This document shows positions 20,381 through 28,879 of a stretch of DNA of 64,000 bases, in pieces; positions within the stretch are counted from its first letter, which is position 1; each line of letters begins with the position of its first letter. Source of the DNA: Chitinophagales bacterium (lineage in GTDB: Bacteria > Bacteroidota > Bacteroidia > Chitinophagales > Chitinophagaceae); contig JAATFP010000043.1 of the NCBI GenBank assembly GCA_015655125.1, positions 1 to 64,000 on the forward strand. Direction: 5' to 3'. The notes under the pieces are model-generated. The model was not told where the DNA came from. It did no database searches and saw only the letters and a list, made by a program, of their open reading frames with translations. The position numbers and the translations under genes were made by a program.

Positions 20381-20477
20381 ACAGAATGATTTAGTAAGGG
20401 AAGTTAACATATTTTAAAAAATATTTGGATATGAACAGGATATTATTTTACTTCGTGTTGTAATAACACTAACTAAA

Positions 20478-21167
20478 TTGAACGAATTGCTTAATTTTCC
20501 AAGACCATCCGTTACCATCGACTGTGTGGTATTCGGTTACGACGGGCAATCGCTTTCTTTGTTGCTGCTTAACAGGAAGGAAGAGCCGTTTAAAGATATG
20601 TGGACATTGCCGGGCGGCTTTTTATTTATGGAAGAAACTCCCGAAGAAAGTGCGCGCCGGGTTTTAAAAACAAAGACCGGCCTGGCCGGAATGTACTTGG
20701 AGCAGTTGTTTACATTCGGCGGCATCAACCGCGATCCGCGTGGGCGCGTGTTGTCCATCGCTTATTATGCGCTGGTGGATCCGAAAAAATTTGAACTGAT
20801 TGCTGGAACTGCAGCGAATGGTGTTCAATGGTTCGATATCAACAAGCTGCCAAAAACGGGTTTCGATCACAAAGAAGTGATCCGTGCGGCAATTGCCAGA
20901 CTGAAAGGGAAAGTGACGTATCAGCCGGTCGGTTTTGAGTTACTCGAAAAAAAATTTACGCTGACAGAACTGCAGTTTTTGTACGAATGCATTTTGCAAC
21001 GCAATATCGACAAACGCAATTTTCGCAAGCGGATGCTCGAAAGCAAAGTGATACGCGCCACTGGCGAAAAAAGAATGGGTTTAAAGAACCACGCGCCCGA
21101 GCTGTACGAATTTGACGAAGGGGAATATAAACGATTATTAAAGGAAGGATTTCAATTTAGAATTTAA
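20478..21167 (+). CDS. nrtR: NrtR-like Nudix-domain/winged-helix transcriptional regulator of NAD metabolism
   Basis: N-terminal Nudix fold (VDCVVFGYDGQ-like, TLPGGFLFMEETPEESARRVL), C-terminal NrtR-type winged helix (FTLTELQFLYECILQRNIDKRNFRKRMLESKVI). Immediately upstream of nadV. TTG start is as predicted by the ORF track and uncertain. Confidence 0.8.
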   Translation: MNELLNFPRPSVTIDCVVFGYDGQSLSLLLLNRKEEPFKDMWTLPGGFLFMEETPEESARRVLKTKTGLAGMYLEQLFTFGGINRDPRGRVLSIAYYALVDPKKFELIAGTAANGVQWFDINKLPKTGFDHKEVIRAAIARLKGKVTYQPVGFELLEKKFTLTELQFLYECILQRNIDKRNFRKRMLESKVIRATGEKRMGLKNHAPELYEFDEGEYKRLLKEGFQFRI

Positions 21168-21178
21168 AAAACAGCGAT

Positions 21179-22654
21179 ATGAAAGTTTTACCGATTTTAT
21201 TAAAAGATGGTTACAAGGTGGGACATATTTTTCAATATCCAGCCAATACTACATTGGTGTATTCCAATCTTACGCCGCGCAAGGCGCGCAACACCGACAT
21301 CGATTCGATCGCGTTTTTTGGATTGCAATATTTTGTAAAGGAATATTTGATGAACCAATTCAATGATAATTTTTTCAAAGCTGATAAAGCAACTGTTTTG
21401 AAACAATATAAAAGACGCATCGAAAATTATTTAGGTCCGGATGCGATCACATATGATCACATTGCAGAATTGCATGATCTTGGTTATTTGCCGATCGAGA
21501 TCAAAGCGTTGCCGGAAGGAAGTTTGGTTCCAATGCGCGTGCCGGTGTTGACCATCAAAAATACAAAGCCGGAATTTTTCTGGCTCACCAATATGCTCGA
21601 AACGATCATGAGCGCCATTTTATGGAAGCCTGTAACATCTGCCACCACTGCATTTGAGTATTTGCAAACGTTTACAAAATACGCCAATGAAACCGTGGGT
21701 AGCGATCATAGTTTTATTCCATGGCAAGGGCACGATTTTTCTTTCCGCGGCATGAGCGGCGTGGAAGATGCGATCATGAGCGGCGCCGGGCATTTGTTGT
21801 CTTTCGCCGGAACGGACACCATTCCTGCGATCGATTTTCTGGAAACGTATTACAATGCAGATTGTGAAAAAGAACTGATCGGCGGTTCGGTGGCGGCTAC
21901 CGAACACAGTGTGATGTGTATGGGAATGCAGGATGGCGAAATACAAACTTTTGAGCATTTGATCCGTGATGTATATCCTGCAGGTATTGTTTCGATCGTT
22001 TCCGATACATGGGATTTCTGGCGCGTGATCACCGAATTTTTGCCACAATTGAAAGAAAAAATTCTGGTAAGAAATGGTAAAGTAGTGATCCGTCCCGACA
22101 GTGGCGATCCGGTAAAAATTATTTGCGGCGACGCTGCCGCAACGCCCGGAACGCCTGAATTTAAAGGTGCAATCGAATGCATGTGGGAAACATTTGGCGG
22201 CACCATCACTGAAAAAGGGTTCAAATTACTGGATGCGCACATCGGACTTATTTATGGCGATGGGATTACATCTGAACGGCAACAACAGATTCTGGAAGGA
22301 CTGAAACAAAAAGGATTTTGCAGTTTTAATGTGGTGCTTGGTTTGGGCTCATTTACGTACGAATATGTAACGCGCGATACATTTGGTTTTGCCATGAAAG
22401 CCACCTATGGCGAAGTCAACCACGAGGGCGGCGCGATCTTTAAAGATCCCAAAACCGATGACGGAACAAAAAAATCTGCCAAAGGTTTGATCGCCGTTCA
22501 CAAAAATGCAGCGACCGGAAAACTGGAATATAAAGATGAATGTACGTGGGAAGAGGAAGTGCAGGGCGAATTGAAGACAGTGTTTAAAGATGGCAAATTG
22601 GTGAAGGATTTTACGCTGGCGGAAATAAGGGAAAGATTAAAATCGAATTTGTAA
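21179..22654 (+). CDS. nadV: Nicotinamide phosphoribosyltransferase (NAMPT/NadV type)
   Basis: MKVLPILLKDGYKVGHIFQYPANTTLVYSNLTPRKARN, HDFSFRGMSGVEDAIMSGAGHLLSFAGTDT, VRPDSGDP and LIYGDGIT motifs as in NAMPT. Confidence 0.93.
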   Translation: MKVLPILLKDGYKVGHIFQYPANTTLVYSNLTPRKARNTDIDSIAFFGLQYFVKEYLMNQFNDNFFKADKATVLKQYKRRIENYLGPDAITYDHIAELHDLGYLPIEIKALPEGSLVPMRVPVLTIKNTKPEFFWLTNMLETIMSAILWKPVTSATTAFEYLQTFTKYANETVGSDHSFIPWQGHDFSFRGMSGVEDAIMSGAGHLLSFAGTDTIPAIDFLETYYNADCEKELIGGSVAATEHSVMCMGMQDGEIQTFEHLIRDVYPAGIVSIVSDTWDFWRVITEFLPQLKEKILVRNGKVVIRPDSGDPVKIICGDAAATPGTPEFKGAIECMWETFGGTITEKGFKLLDAHIGLIYGDGITSERQQQILEGLKQKGFCSFNVVLGLGSFTYEYVTRDTFGFAMKATYGEVNHEGGAIFKDPKTDDGTKKSAKGLIAVHKNAATGKLEYKDECTWEEEVQGELKTVFKDGKLVKDFTLAEIRERLKSNL

Positions 22655-22710
22655 AAGAACATAGATTTTAAAAGATTGAAAGATTACACGGAAAAAAAAC
22701 TGGAGTCAGA

Positions 22711-23684
22711 ATGATAAATTTATCAAAAATAGAATCTGCAGTTCTTGGGCATGTTATCGGTGATGCAGTAGGCGTACCGCATGAATTCAAATCACGGACT
22801 CTGCTTGCAGCAAATCCGGCTACAGACATGTACGCCTTCGGTTCACACAATCAACCTCGTGGAACTTGGTCTGATGATTCTTCATTAATGCTTGCATTGT
22901 TGGAAGCTTTAGGGAAAGAATACTCTTTGGAACATGTCGCTCAGAATTTTATTAATTGGAGAGACCAAAGAGTTTTTACAGCGCGAGGCGAAGTGTTCGA
23001 CATTGGGATGACAACGAATGTTTCTATTAACCGGCTTAAAAAAATGCTCACTAGTGGCGACATTGAAGGACTAAATAGAATAAAATACCTTGGAGATGAA
23101 AGCGATAATGGAAATGGCTCATTAATGCGAATCCTTCCTTTGGCTTTCTATATTTATAAAGCTCCACTAAAGCACCAATGGGAAAAAACCTGGGAGATAT
23201 CAGCCCTCACACACCCTCATTTTCGTGCGGCGATGGCATGTTTCATTTATAATAAAATAATTGAAAAACTGATCGATGGCTTTTCAAACCAAGATGCCTA
23301 CAATATGATGTGTGAAGAGATACTCTTATTTTGGAATTGCGAGAATTTTTCAGGAAAAGAATTAGAAATTTTAATCGGATTCTTTCGGGTAAAATTGCGT
23401 TGCTGCAGCGAGAGGAAATTAATTTTGGCGGATATGTAATGGATACTTTGGAGGCTGCGATCTGGGTGATGCTTCATACAAACTCTTATCGGGAAGCAGT
23501 GTTGGCAGCTGTGAATCTAGGGCGCGATTCAGATACAACGGCAGCTGTTGTTGGTGGATTGGCAGGGTTAAAATATGGGATCGATGACATTCCTTTAGGC
23601 TGGCAGGAATCAACCGCGCGACTTGGATATATTTTTGAATTGTCTGAAAAATTTTATAATAAAATAAATGACTCATCAACATAA
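22711..23684 (+). pseudogene. ADP-ribosylglycohydrolase (DraG-like), split by an apparent -1 frameshift near 23370
   Basis: ORF 22711..23439 carries the N-terminal domain (VLGHVIGDAVGVPHEFKSR, GTWSDDSSLMLALLEAL, DNGNGSLMRILPLAF). The C-terminus continues in the frame of 23331..23684 (NRILSGKIALLQREEINFGGYVMDTLEAAIWVMLHTNSYREAVLAAVNLGRDSDTTAAVVGGLAGLKYG). Adding one A at gaaatttt restores ELENFNRILSG. Confidence 0.85.
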
Positions 23685-24210
23685 ACACAACAGCAAGTTC
23701 CTTAGCCTCATTCTCCGGCACAGACCGGAAACTATCGGTATTGAATTAGATGAAAACGGTTGGGCCGATGTGAAAGAACTCATTGAAAAAATGAATGCAA
23801 AAGATGCAGGACTTGATCTTGTGATCCTGAAAGAAATGGTGGCAACAAATGATAAAAAACGCTTCGCTTTCAATGAAGATCTCACAAAGATCCGCGCCAG
23901 TCAGGGACATTCGGTGGCGGTAGAACTTGCCTTACAGGCCACAGAGCCGCCACCGTTCCTGTATCATGGGACAGTGGGCAAATTTATTGACAGTATTAAA
24001 GAAACCGGGCTGAATAAAATGGAGCGGCAATATGTACATCTAAGTGCAGATATCAGTACCGCCGAAAAGGTCGGCGGCAGGCGTGGAAAACCTCAGATAC
24101 TTACAGTTTTATCCGGCGAAATGTTCAAAGAGCAGTTTTTATTTTACCTTTCCGAAAATGGCGTGTGGCTCACAGATCACGTGCCACCAAAATTCATATT
24201 GTTTAAATGA
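23668..24210 (+). CDS. kptA: RNA 2'-phosphotransferase (KptA/Tpt1 family)
   Basis: SKFLSLILRHRPETIGIELDENGWADVKELI, FAFNEDLTKIRASQGHSVAVEL, LYHGTVGKFIDSIKETGLNKMERQYVHLS are Tpt1/KptA signatures. Confidence 0.95.
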   Translation: MTHQHKHNSKFLSLILRHRPETIGIELDENGWADVKELIEKMNAKDAGLDLVILKEMVATNDKKRFAFNEDLTKIRASQGHSVAVELALQATEPPPFLYHGTVGKFIDSIKETGLNKMERQYVHLSADISTAEKVGGRRGKPQILTVLSGEMFKEQFLFYLSENGVWLTDHVPPKFILFK

Positions 24211-24938
24211 TGGGAAGAACATTCGTAATCGGAGATGTGCATGGATCGTACAAAGCAGTGACGGACCTGCTACAGAAGATCAATTTGCAGCAAGAGGATA
24301 AACTTATTTTCCTCGGTGATTTTGTAGATGGCTGGAGCCAGTCTTTTGAAGTGATAGAATACATGATGCAACTCGACAAAACAAACAACTGCATTTTCAT
24401 AAAAGGCAACCATGATGCCTGGTGCGAGGATTGGCTCAGAACAGGTAACATAGATGATATGTGGTACCACAACGGCGGCAGAGCCACAATAGAAAGCTAT
24501 AGCGGAAGAACCGACGCGGAAATCCGGCGGCATCTTGATTTTTACGCACGACTGCTCAATTATTATGTTGATGAAGAGAATCGTTTGTTCATTCACGCCG
24601 GTTTTGCATCGGTTCGCGGACTGGAAAATGAGCGCTACGTAAGCAACTACAACTGGGATCGCACCTTATGGGAAGTGGCGCTGAGCCTCGATGACAGGAT
24701 AAAAACCGATTCTTTGTTTTATCCGAAAAGGCTGAAGTTGTTCAAAGAAATTTACATCGGTCATACGCCCACCATTTACATCGGAAAATACGAACCCGTG
24801 CATGCCGCCAATCTCTGGAACATGGACACCGGCGCCGCTTTCGACGGAAAATTGTCCGCGATGGATGTTGATACCAAACAATTCTGGCAAAGCGAAACGG
24901 TAATGGAATTGTACCCGGATGAAACTGGAAGAAACTAG
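24207..24938 (+). CDS. PPP-family metallophosphoesterase
   Basis: GDVHGSYKAV, GDFVDGWSQS, GNHDAWCEDW and GHTPTIYIGK motifs. Overlaps kptA stop by 4 bp (ATGA). Confidence 0.9.
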   Translation: MMGRTFVIGDVHGSYKAVTDLLQKINLQQEDKLIFLGDFVDGWSQSFEVIEYMMQLDKTNNCIFIKGNHDAWCEDWLRTGNIDDMWYHNGGRATIESYSGRTDAEIRRHLDFYARLLNYYVDEENRLFIHAGFASVRGLENERYVSNYNWDRTLWEVALSLDDRIKTDSLFYPKRLKLFKEIYIGHTPTIYIGKYEPVHAANLWNMDTGAAFDGKLSAMDVDTKQFWQSETVMELYPDETGRN

Positions 24939-24941
24939 TTT

Positions 24942-25057
24942 TTAATGGATAATTTTTTTCGGATAATTGATAATGTTTCTAATCAGTCGGTTTCCCTATT
25001 GGCAAGCATATTAAATCTTAAAAAATTATCCATTATTCATTAAAAATTATCCATTAA
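24942..25057. repeat. Inverted repeat of TTAATGGATAATTTTT type between the phosphoesterase and prs-like genes
   Basis: TTAATGGATAATTTTT (24942-24957) and its exact reverse complement AAAAATTATCCATTAA (25042-25057). Confidence 0.7.
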
Positions 25058-25058
25058 C

Positions 25059-25916
25059 ATGGTCACATTAAATCTCATTGATGCATCTGCTTCTACAATC
25101 TCTTATTCGCTCGTTACTTTCCCCGATGGGCAGCCGCATATAAAAATGACCGTTCCACCGGAACCGGATCGCAGTGAAGGCTGCAGGATCATCACGCGGA
25201 TATCAAGTCCGGCTGATTTGCTGCTCGCATTGTTTGCAAAAAATACATTGACTTATGAAGGCTTCGAAAAAGTTGAATTGTACATCAGCTATCTCCTGGC
25301 TGCGCGCATGGATCGGGTAATGACCGCCGGCGAACCGTTTTCTTTAAAAGTGATCGCGCAGATGATCAATAGCTGCGATTTCAGCAAAATAAAAATATTC
25401 GATCCGCATTCCGAAGTGAGTACGGCATTGATCGATAAGTCGTATGCCATTACCAATATTCAATTTGTAAAAGATGCCGTGGAAGATTACAGGAAGAAGA
25501 CGGCATCGGCCTATCTTCAGGAGTTCTGCATCGTTTCACCGGATGCGGGCGCACTGAAAAAGATCTACAAAGTAGCCGAAGCGATGAATAATATGGATGT
25601 GGTAGAATGCATGAAAAACCGCGATGTGAAGACAGGCAGTCTTTCTGGCTTCAAAGTTTTTTCCAAAACGCTCACCGGCCGCACTTGCTTTATTATAGAT
25701 GATATCTGCGATGGCGGCGGAACGTTCATCGGGGTTGCGAATGAATTAAGAAAACTTGGCGCAGAAAAGATTGTGTTAATTGTCAGCCACGGCATTTTCA
25801 GTAAGGGCTTGTCGCTTGAAAATGTGGATGAAATTTATTGCACTGATTCTTACAGAAATATTGTGGAAGATGATGCACATATTACGGTAATGAATGTACT
25901 GAATTATCTTACTTAA
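25059..25916 (+). CDS. Ribose-phosphate pyrophosphokinase (PRPP synthetase)-like protein
   Basis: N-terminal FPDGQPHIK and PRPP-binding loop CFIIDDICDGGGTFIGVANEL; KIFDPHSE motif. Confidence 0.87.
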   Translation: MVTLNLIDASASTISYSLVTFPDGQPHIKMTVPPEPDRSEGCRIITRISSPADLLLALFAKNTLTYEGFEKVELYISYLLAARMDRVMTAGEPFSLKVIAQMINSCDFSKIKIFDPHSEVSTALIDKSYAITNIQFVKDAVEDYRKKTASAYLQEFCIVSPDAGALKKIYKVAEAMNNMDVVECMKNRDVKTGSLSGFKVFSKTLTGRTCFIIDDICDGGGTFIGVANELRKLGAEKIVLIVSHGIFSKGLSLENVDEIYCTDSYRNIVEDDAHITVMNVLNYLT

Positions 25917-26049
25917 TGACCCTTCATCGCCTGTAATGACTGGTAAATAATACCTATATATCAGCAGCAAAATATCCGCTTATCAATTTCCCGCGCTCGC
26001 TTTGTCCAAAAAACTTATCTTGTTGAGCATTACATAAACTATCATCAAT

Positions 26050-28194
26050 ATGCAATTATTTCAAAAAATTGCGGCAGCTGTATTGCTGTCCGGTATATGT
26101 TGCGCCGCTTTTGCGCAAAAAAAGCAATTAGGCGCGCAGCAATATTTTAAATCTGATTTTAAAGATTTGATACAACCGTTGCCCACGGTAAGCCGCTGGA
26201 CCGATGAATCCCATTTCTTGCTTACGCGCGATAGCAAAACGTATCTTATCGATGCCAAAACCGGCACGGAAAGAGAAGCAACGGATGCCGATAGAGCCGT
26301 AACTAAAGTTGTTGTAAAAACTACCGCGTACATAAAAAATAAAGACGTGTATGCAAAAGTGAATGATGTGGAGATCCGGCTTACGAACGACAGCATCCCG
26401 GAAGTAAATCCTGCTGTAAGCCCGGATGGAAACTATGTGGCATTTACAAAGAAGAATGATCTCTTCACTATAAACATCACCACAAAAAAAGAAACGCGTT
26501 TAACTAATGATGGAACCGACGTTGTCCTCAACGGTTATGCAAGCTGGGTGTATATGGAGGAAATACTTGGTCGCGCTACCGCATACAAAGCTTATTGGTG
26601 GAGTCCCGACAGCAAGCACATTGCCTATTTTCGATCTGACGAAAGTAAGGTTCCGGAATTTATCATCACCGATGGAGTGGGGTTGCACGGTGTTGTGGAA
26701 AAAACCCGATATCCCAAGGTGGGCGATCCCAATCCTGAAGTAAAAGTGGGTGTTGTTTCGCCGGATGGCGGTGCCACGGTGTGGGGTGATTTTAATGAAA
26801 AGAATGATCAGTATTTCGGGATGCCATACTGGAAACCGGATGGGAGCGCGCTCTTGGTTCAATGGATGAACAGGCTGCAAAACAACCTGATCATTTACGA
26901 AGTAAATATTTCTACCGGTGCAAAAAAGGAATTTTACAACGAAACGCAAAAGACCTGGATCAACCTTGATCACCCGGGATTGACATTTTTACAAAATGGC
27001 AAGGGCTTTATCATGGAAAGCGATGCGTCTGGCTGGAACCATTTGTATTATTATGATATGAAAGGAAAGCTTATCAATGTGATCACATCGGGAAAATATA
27101 CCGTTATCAATGCAAATTATATAGATGAAAAGAACGGCATTATTTATTTTACCGGCCGAAGCCGCGAAAATACGGCTCATCGTGATTTTTATCGCGTCAG
27201 TATTAACGGAAAAGGATTGCAGCGATTGACATTTGGAGACTTTAATCATGCAATAAGCAACCTCTCTCCTGATGGAAGTTATTTTATTACCACTTACAGC
27301 AACGTTTCCTCGCCGGCAAAAATGGCGTTGGTTAATAACAAGGGAAAAGTCATTAAAGAGTTGGGGGATAGTAAAGCGGCAGGTTTTGATCAATATGAGC
27401 TTGCAAAAACGGAATTTCTTCGTGTAAAGAGCGACGACAGTTTATACGATCTTCCGATGAAAGTAACCTGGCCGGTCAATATGGATAAAAGTAAAAAATA
27501 TCCTGTGCTGATCTCTATTTACGGCGGCCCGGATGCGGGTACGGCCTGGGATATCTGGGGACTTACAGGCAGCCAGCAATTTTATGCAAAAGAGGGATTG
27601 ATCCAGGTCGCGATGGATCACCGCGCCAGTGGTCACTTTGGTAAGGAAGGCGTGAATTATATGTATCATAATCTCGGTTATTGGGAAATGAAAGATTATA
27701 CCACGATGGTAAAATGGCTCATTGCTAACGGCAACGCGGACCCGAAGAAGATTTGCATCACAGGCTTCAGTTATGGCGGTTATATGACTTGTTATGCGCT
27801 CACTTATGGGGCAGATGTATTCACACACGGCATGGCTGGCGGCAGCGTGACCGACTGGACATTGTATGATTCTCACTATACCGAAAGGTACATGGGAACA
27901 CCCGCGAATAACCCCGACGGTTACAAAACCAGCTCCGTTCTCTCTTATGCTGACAAACTGAAAGGGAAGCTGCAGCTGGTTCATGGCATTATTGATGACA
28001 ATGTTCATTTGCAAAACAGCATTCAGTTTTCTTCAAAATTGCAGGATGCAAAAAAGGATTTTGAAGAAATGTTTTATAGTGGTGGCCGTCATGGCTGGGG
28101 CGGAAATAAAGGATTGCATTTCCAGAATCTGAAAACGAAATTTATCTATCGATACCTGCTGGAAAAAGAAGTGCCGGAGGGAATGTTAAAGTAG
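26050..28194 (+). CDS. S9 family dipeptidyl peptidase IV
   Basis: DPP-IV beta-propeller plus catalytic GFSYGGYMTCYALTYG and C-terminal GRHGWGG; signal peptide. Confidence 0.95.
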   Translation: MQLFQKIAAAVLLSGICCAAFAQKKQLGAQQYFKSDFKDLIQPLPTVSRWTDESHFLLTRDSKTYLIDAKTGTEREATDADRAVTKVVVKTTAYIKNKDVYAKVNDVEIRLTNDSIPEVNPAVSPDGNYVAFTKKNDLFTINITTKKETRLTNDGTDVVLNGYASWVYMEEILGRATAYKAYWWSPDSKHIAYFRSDESKVPEFIITDGVGLHGVVEKTRYPKVGDPNPEVKVGVVSPDGGATVWGDFNEKNDQYFGMPYWKPDGSALLVQWMNRLQNNLIIYEVNISTGAKKEFYNETQKTWINLDHPGLTFLQNGKGFIMESDASGWNHLYYYDMKGKLINVITSGKYTVINANYIDEKNGIIYFTGRSRENTAHRDFYRVSINGKGLQRLTFGDFNHAISNLSPDGSYFITTYSNVSSPAKMALVNNKGKVIKELGDSKAAGFDQYELAKTEFLRVKSDDSLYDLPMKVTWPVNMDKSKKYPVLISIYGGPDAGTAWDIWGLTGSQQFYAKEGLIQVAMDHRASGHFGKEGVNYMYHNLGYWEMKDYTTMVKWLIANGNADPKKICITGFSYGGYMTCYALTYGADVFTHGMAGGSVTDWTLYDSHYTERYMGTPANNPDGYKTSSVLSYADKLKGKLQLVHGIIDDNVHLQNSIQFSSKLQDAKKDFEEMFYSGGRHGWGGNKGLHFQNLKTKFIYRYLLEKEVPEGMLK

Positions 28195-28322
28195 GTTTGA
28201 AGGTTGAAGGTTTAATTCAGGGGCTGTCAGGAAGGCCAACAGCTTATTACGTTAAAACAACCTTCAACCAAATTGCTTGCATTATAAAAAGTTTGTCTTT
28301 ATATTAGGGAAAACTTTGCTGT

Positions 28323-28718
28323 ATGACTAAAATATCTCACCACCGACTTGCTTGTATTGTATTTGCCATCATCATGGCGCTTTTTGGAATTTACCATCTG
28401 ATCAAGGCTGAAAACATGAAAGGAACCGTTCCCACATGGATACCAGGCGGCATTATTTGGGTATATATTACCGGCATCGGGTTCATATTGGCTTCCGTGG
28501 CCATCCTTATCAACAAGCAAGCAAAGCTTGCCTGTTATTTACTGGCCGCAATGTTGCTGGTATTCATTTTTACCATCCATGTTCCCAATCTTTCCAAAGG
28601 CGACGAGCAGGCGAAACAAATGGCCATGCTGTTGATGCTGAAAGATGTAGGTTTAACCATGGCTGCGGTGTTGGTGGGATATAATTCCGATCGCCCGGAC
28701 GATGAACCTAATGAATAG
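28323..28718 (+). CDS. DoxX-like small integral membrane protein
   Basis: Four predicted TM helices in 131 aa. Confidence 0.6.
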   Translation: MTKISHHRLACIVFAIIMALFGIYHLIKAENMKGTVPTWIPGGIIWVYITGIGFILASVAILINKQAKLACYLLAAMLLVFIFTIHVPNLSKGDEQAKQMAMLLMLKDVGLTMAAVLVGYNSDRPDDEPNE

Positions 28719-28766
28719 TTTTAACGTGTGGTGCTATTTTAGGTTGTAATTTTTCTCTGCTGACGT

Positions 28767-28790
28767 CTTCGACAAGCTCAGACTGACAGT
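28767..28790. repeat. CAGCCTGAGCTTGTCGAAGG-family dispersed element (reverse orientation)
   Basis: cttcgacaagctcagactgacagt. Confidence 0.7.
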
Positions 28791-28879
28791 ATTCCGTAAC
28801 ATTAGCTTATCGAAACACGGGCAGAATGCAGGTTCTCATTCAGGTTTATTTTTTAACCCGAAGGGAATTATTCATTGCC

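Noticed and set aside
23668-24938. Classic RNA-repair operon (RtcB/RtcA or Pnkp/Hen1)
   Set aside because: kptA is present but no RNA ligase, cyclase, Hen1 or polynucleotide kinase gene is in the window.
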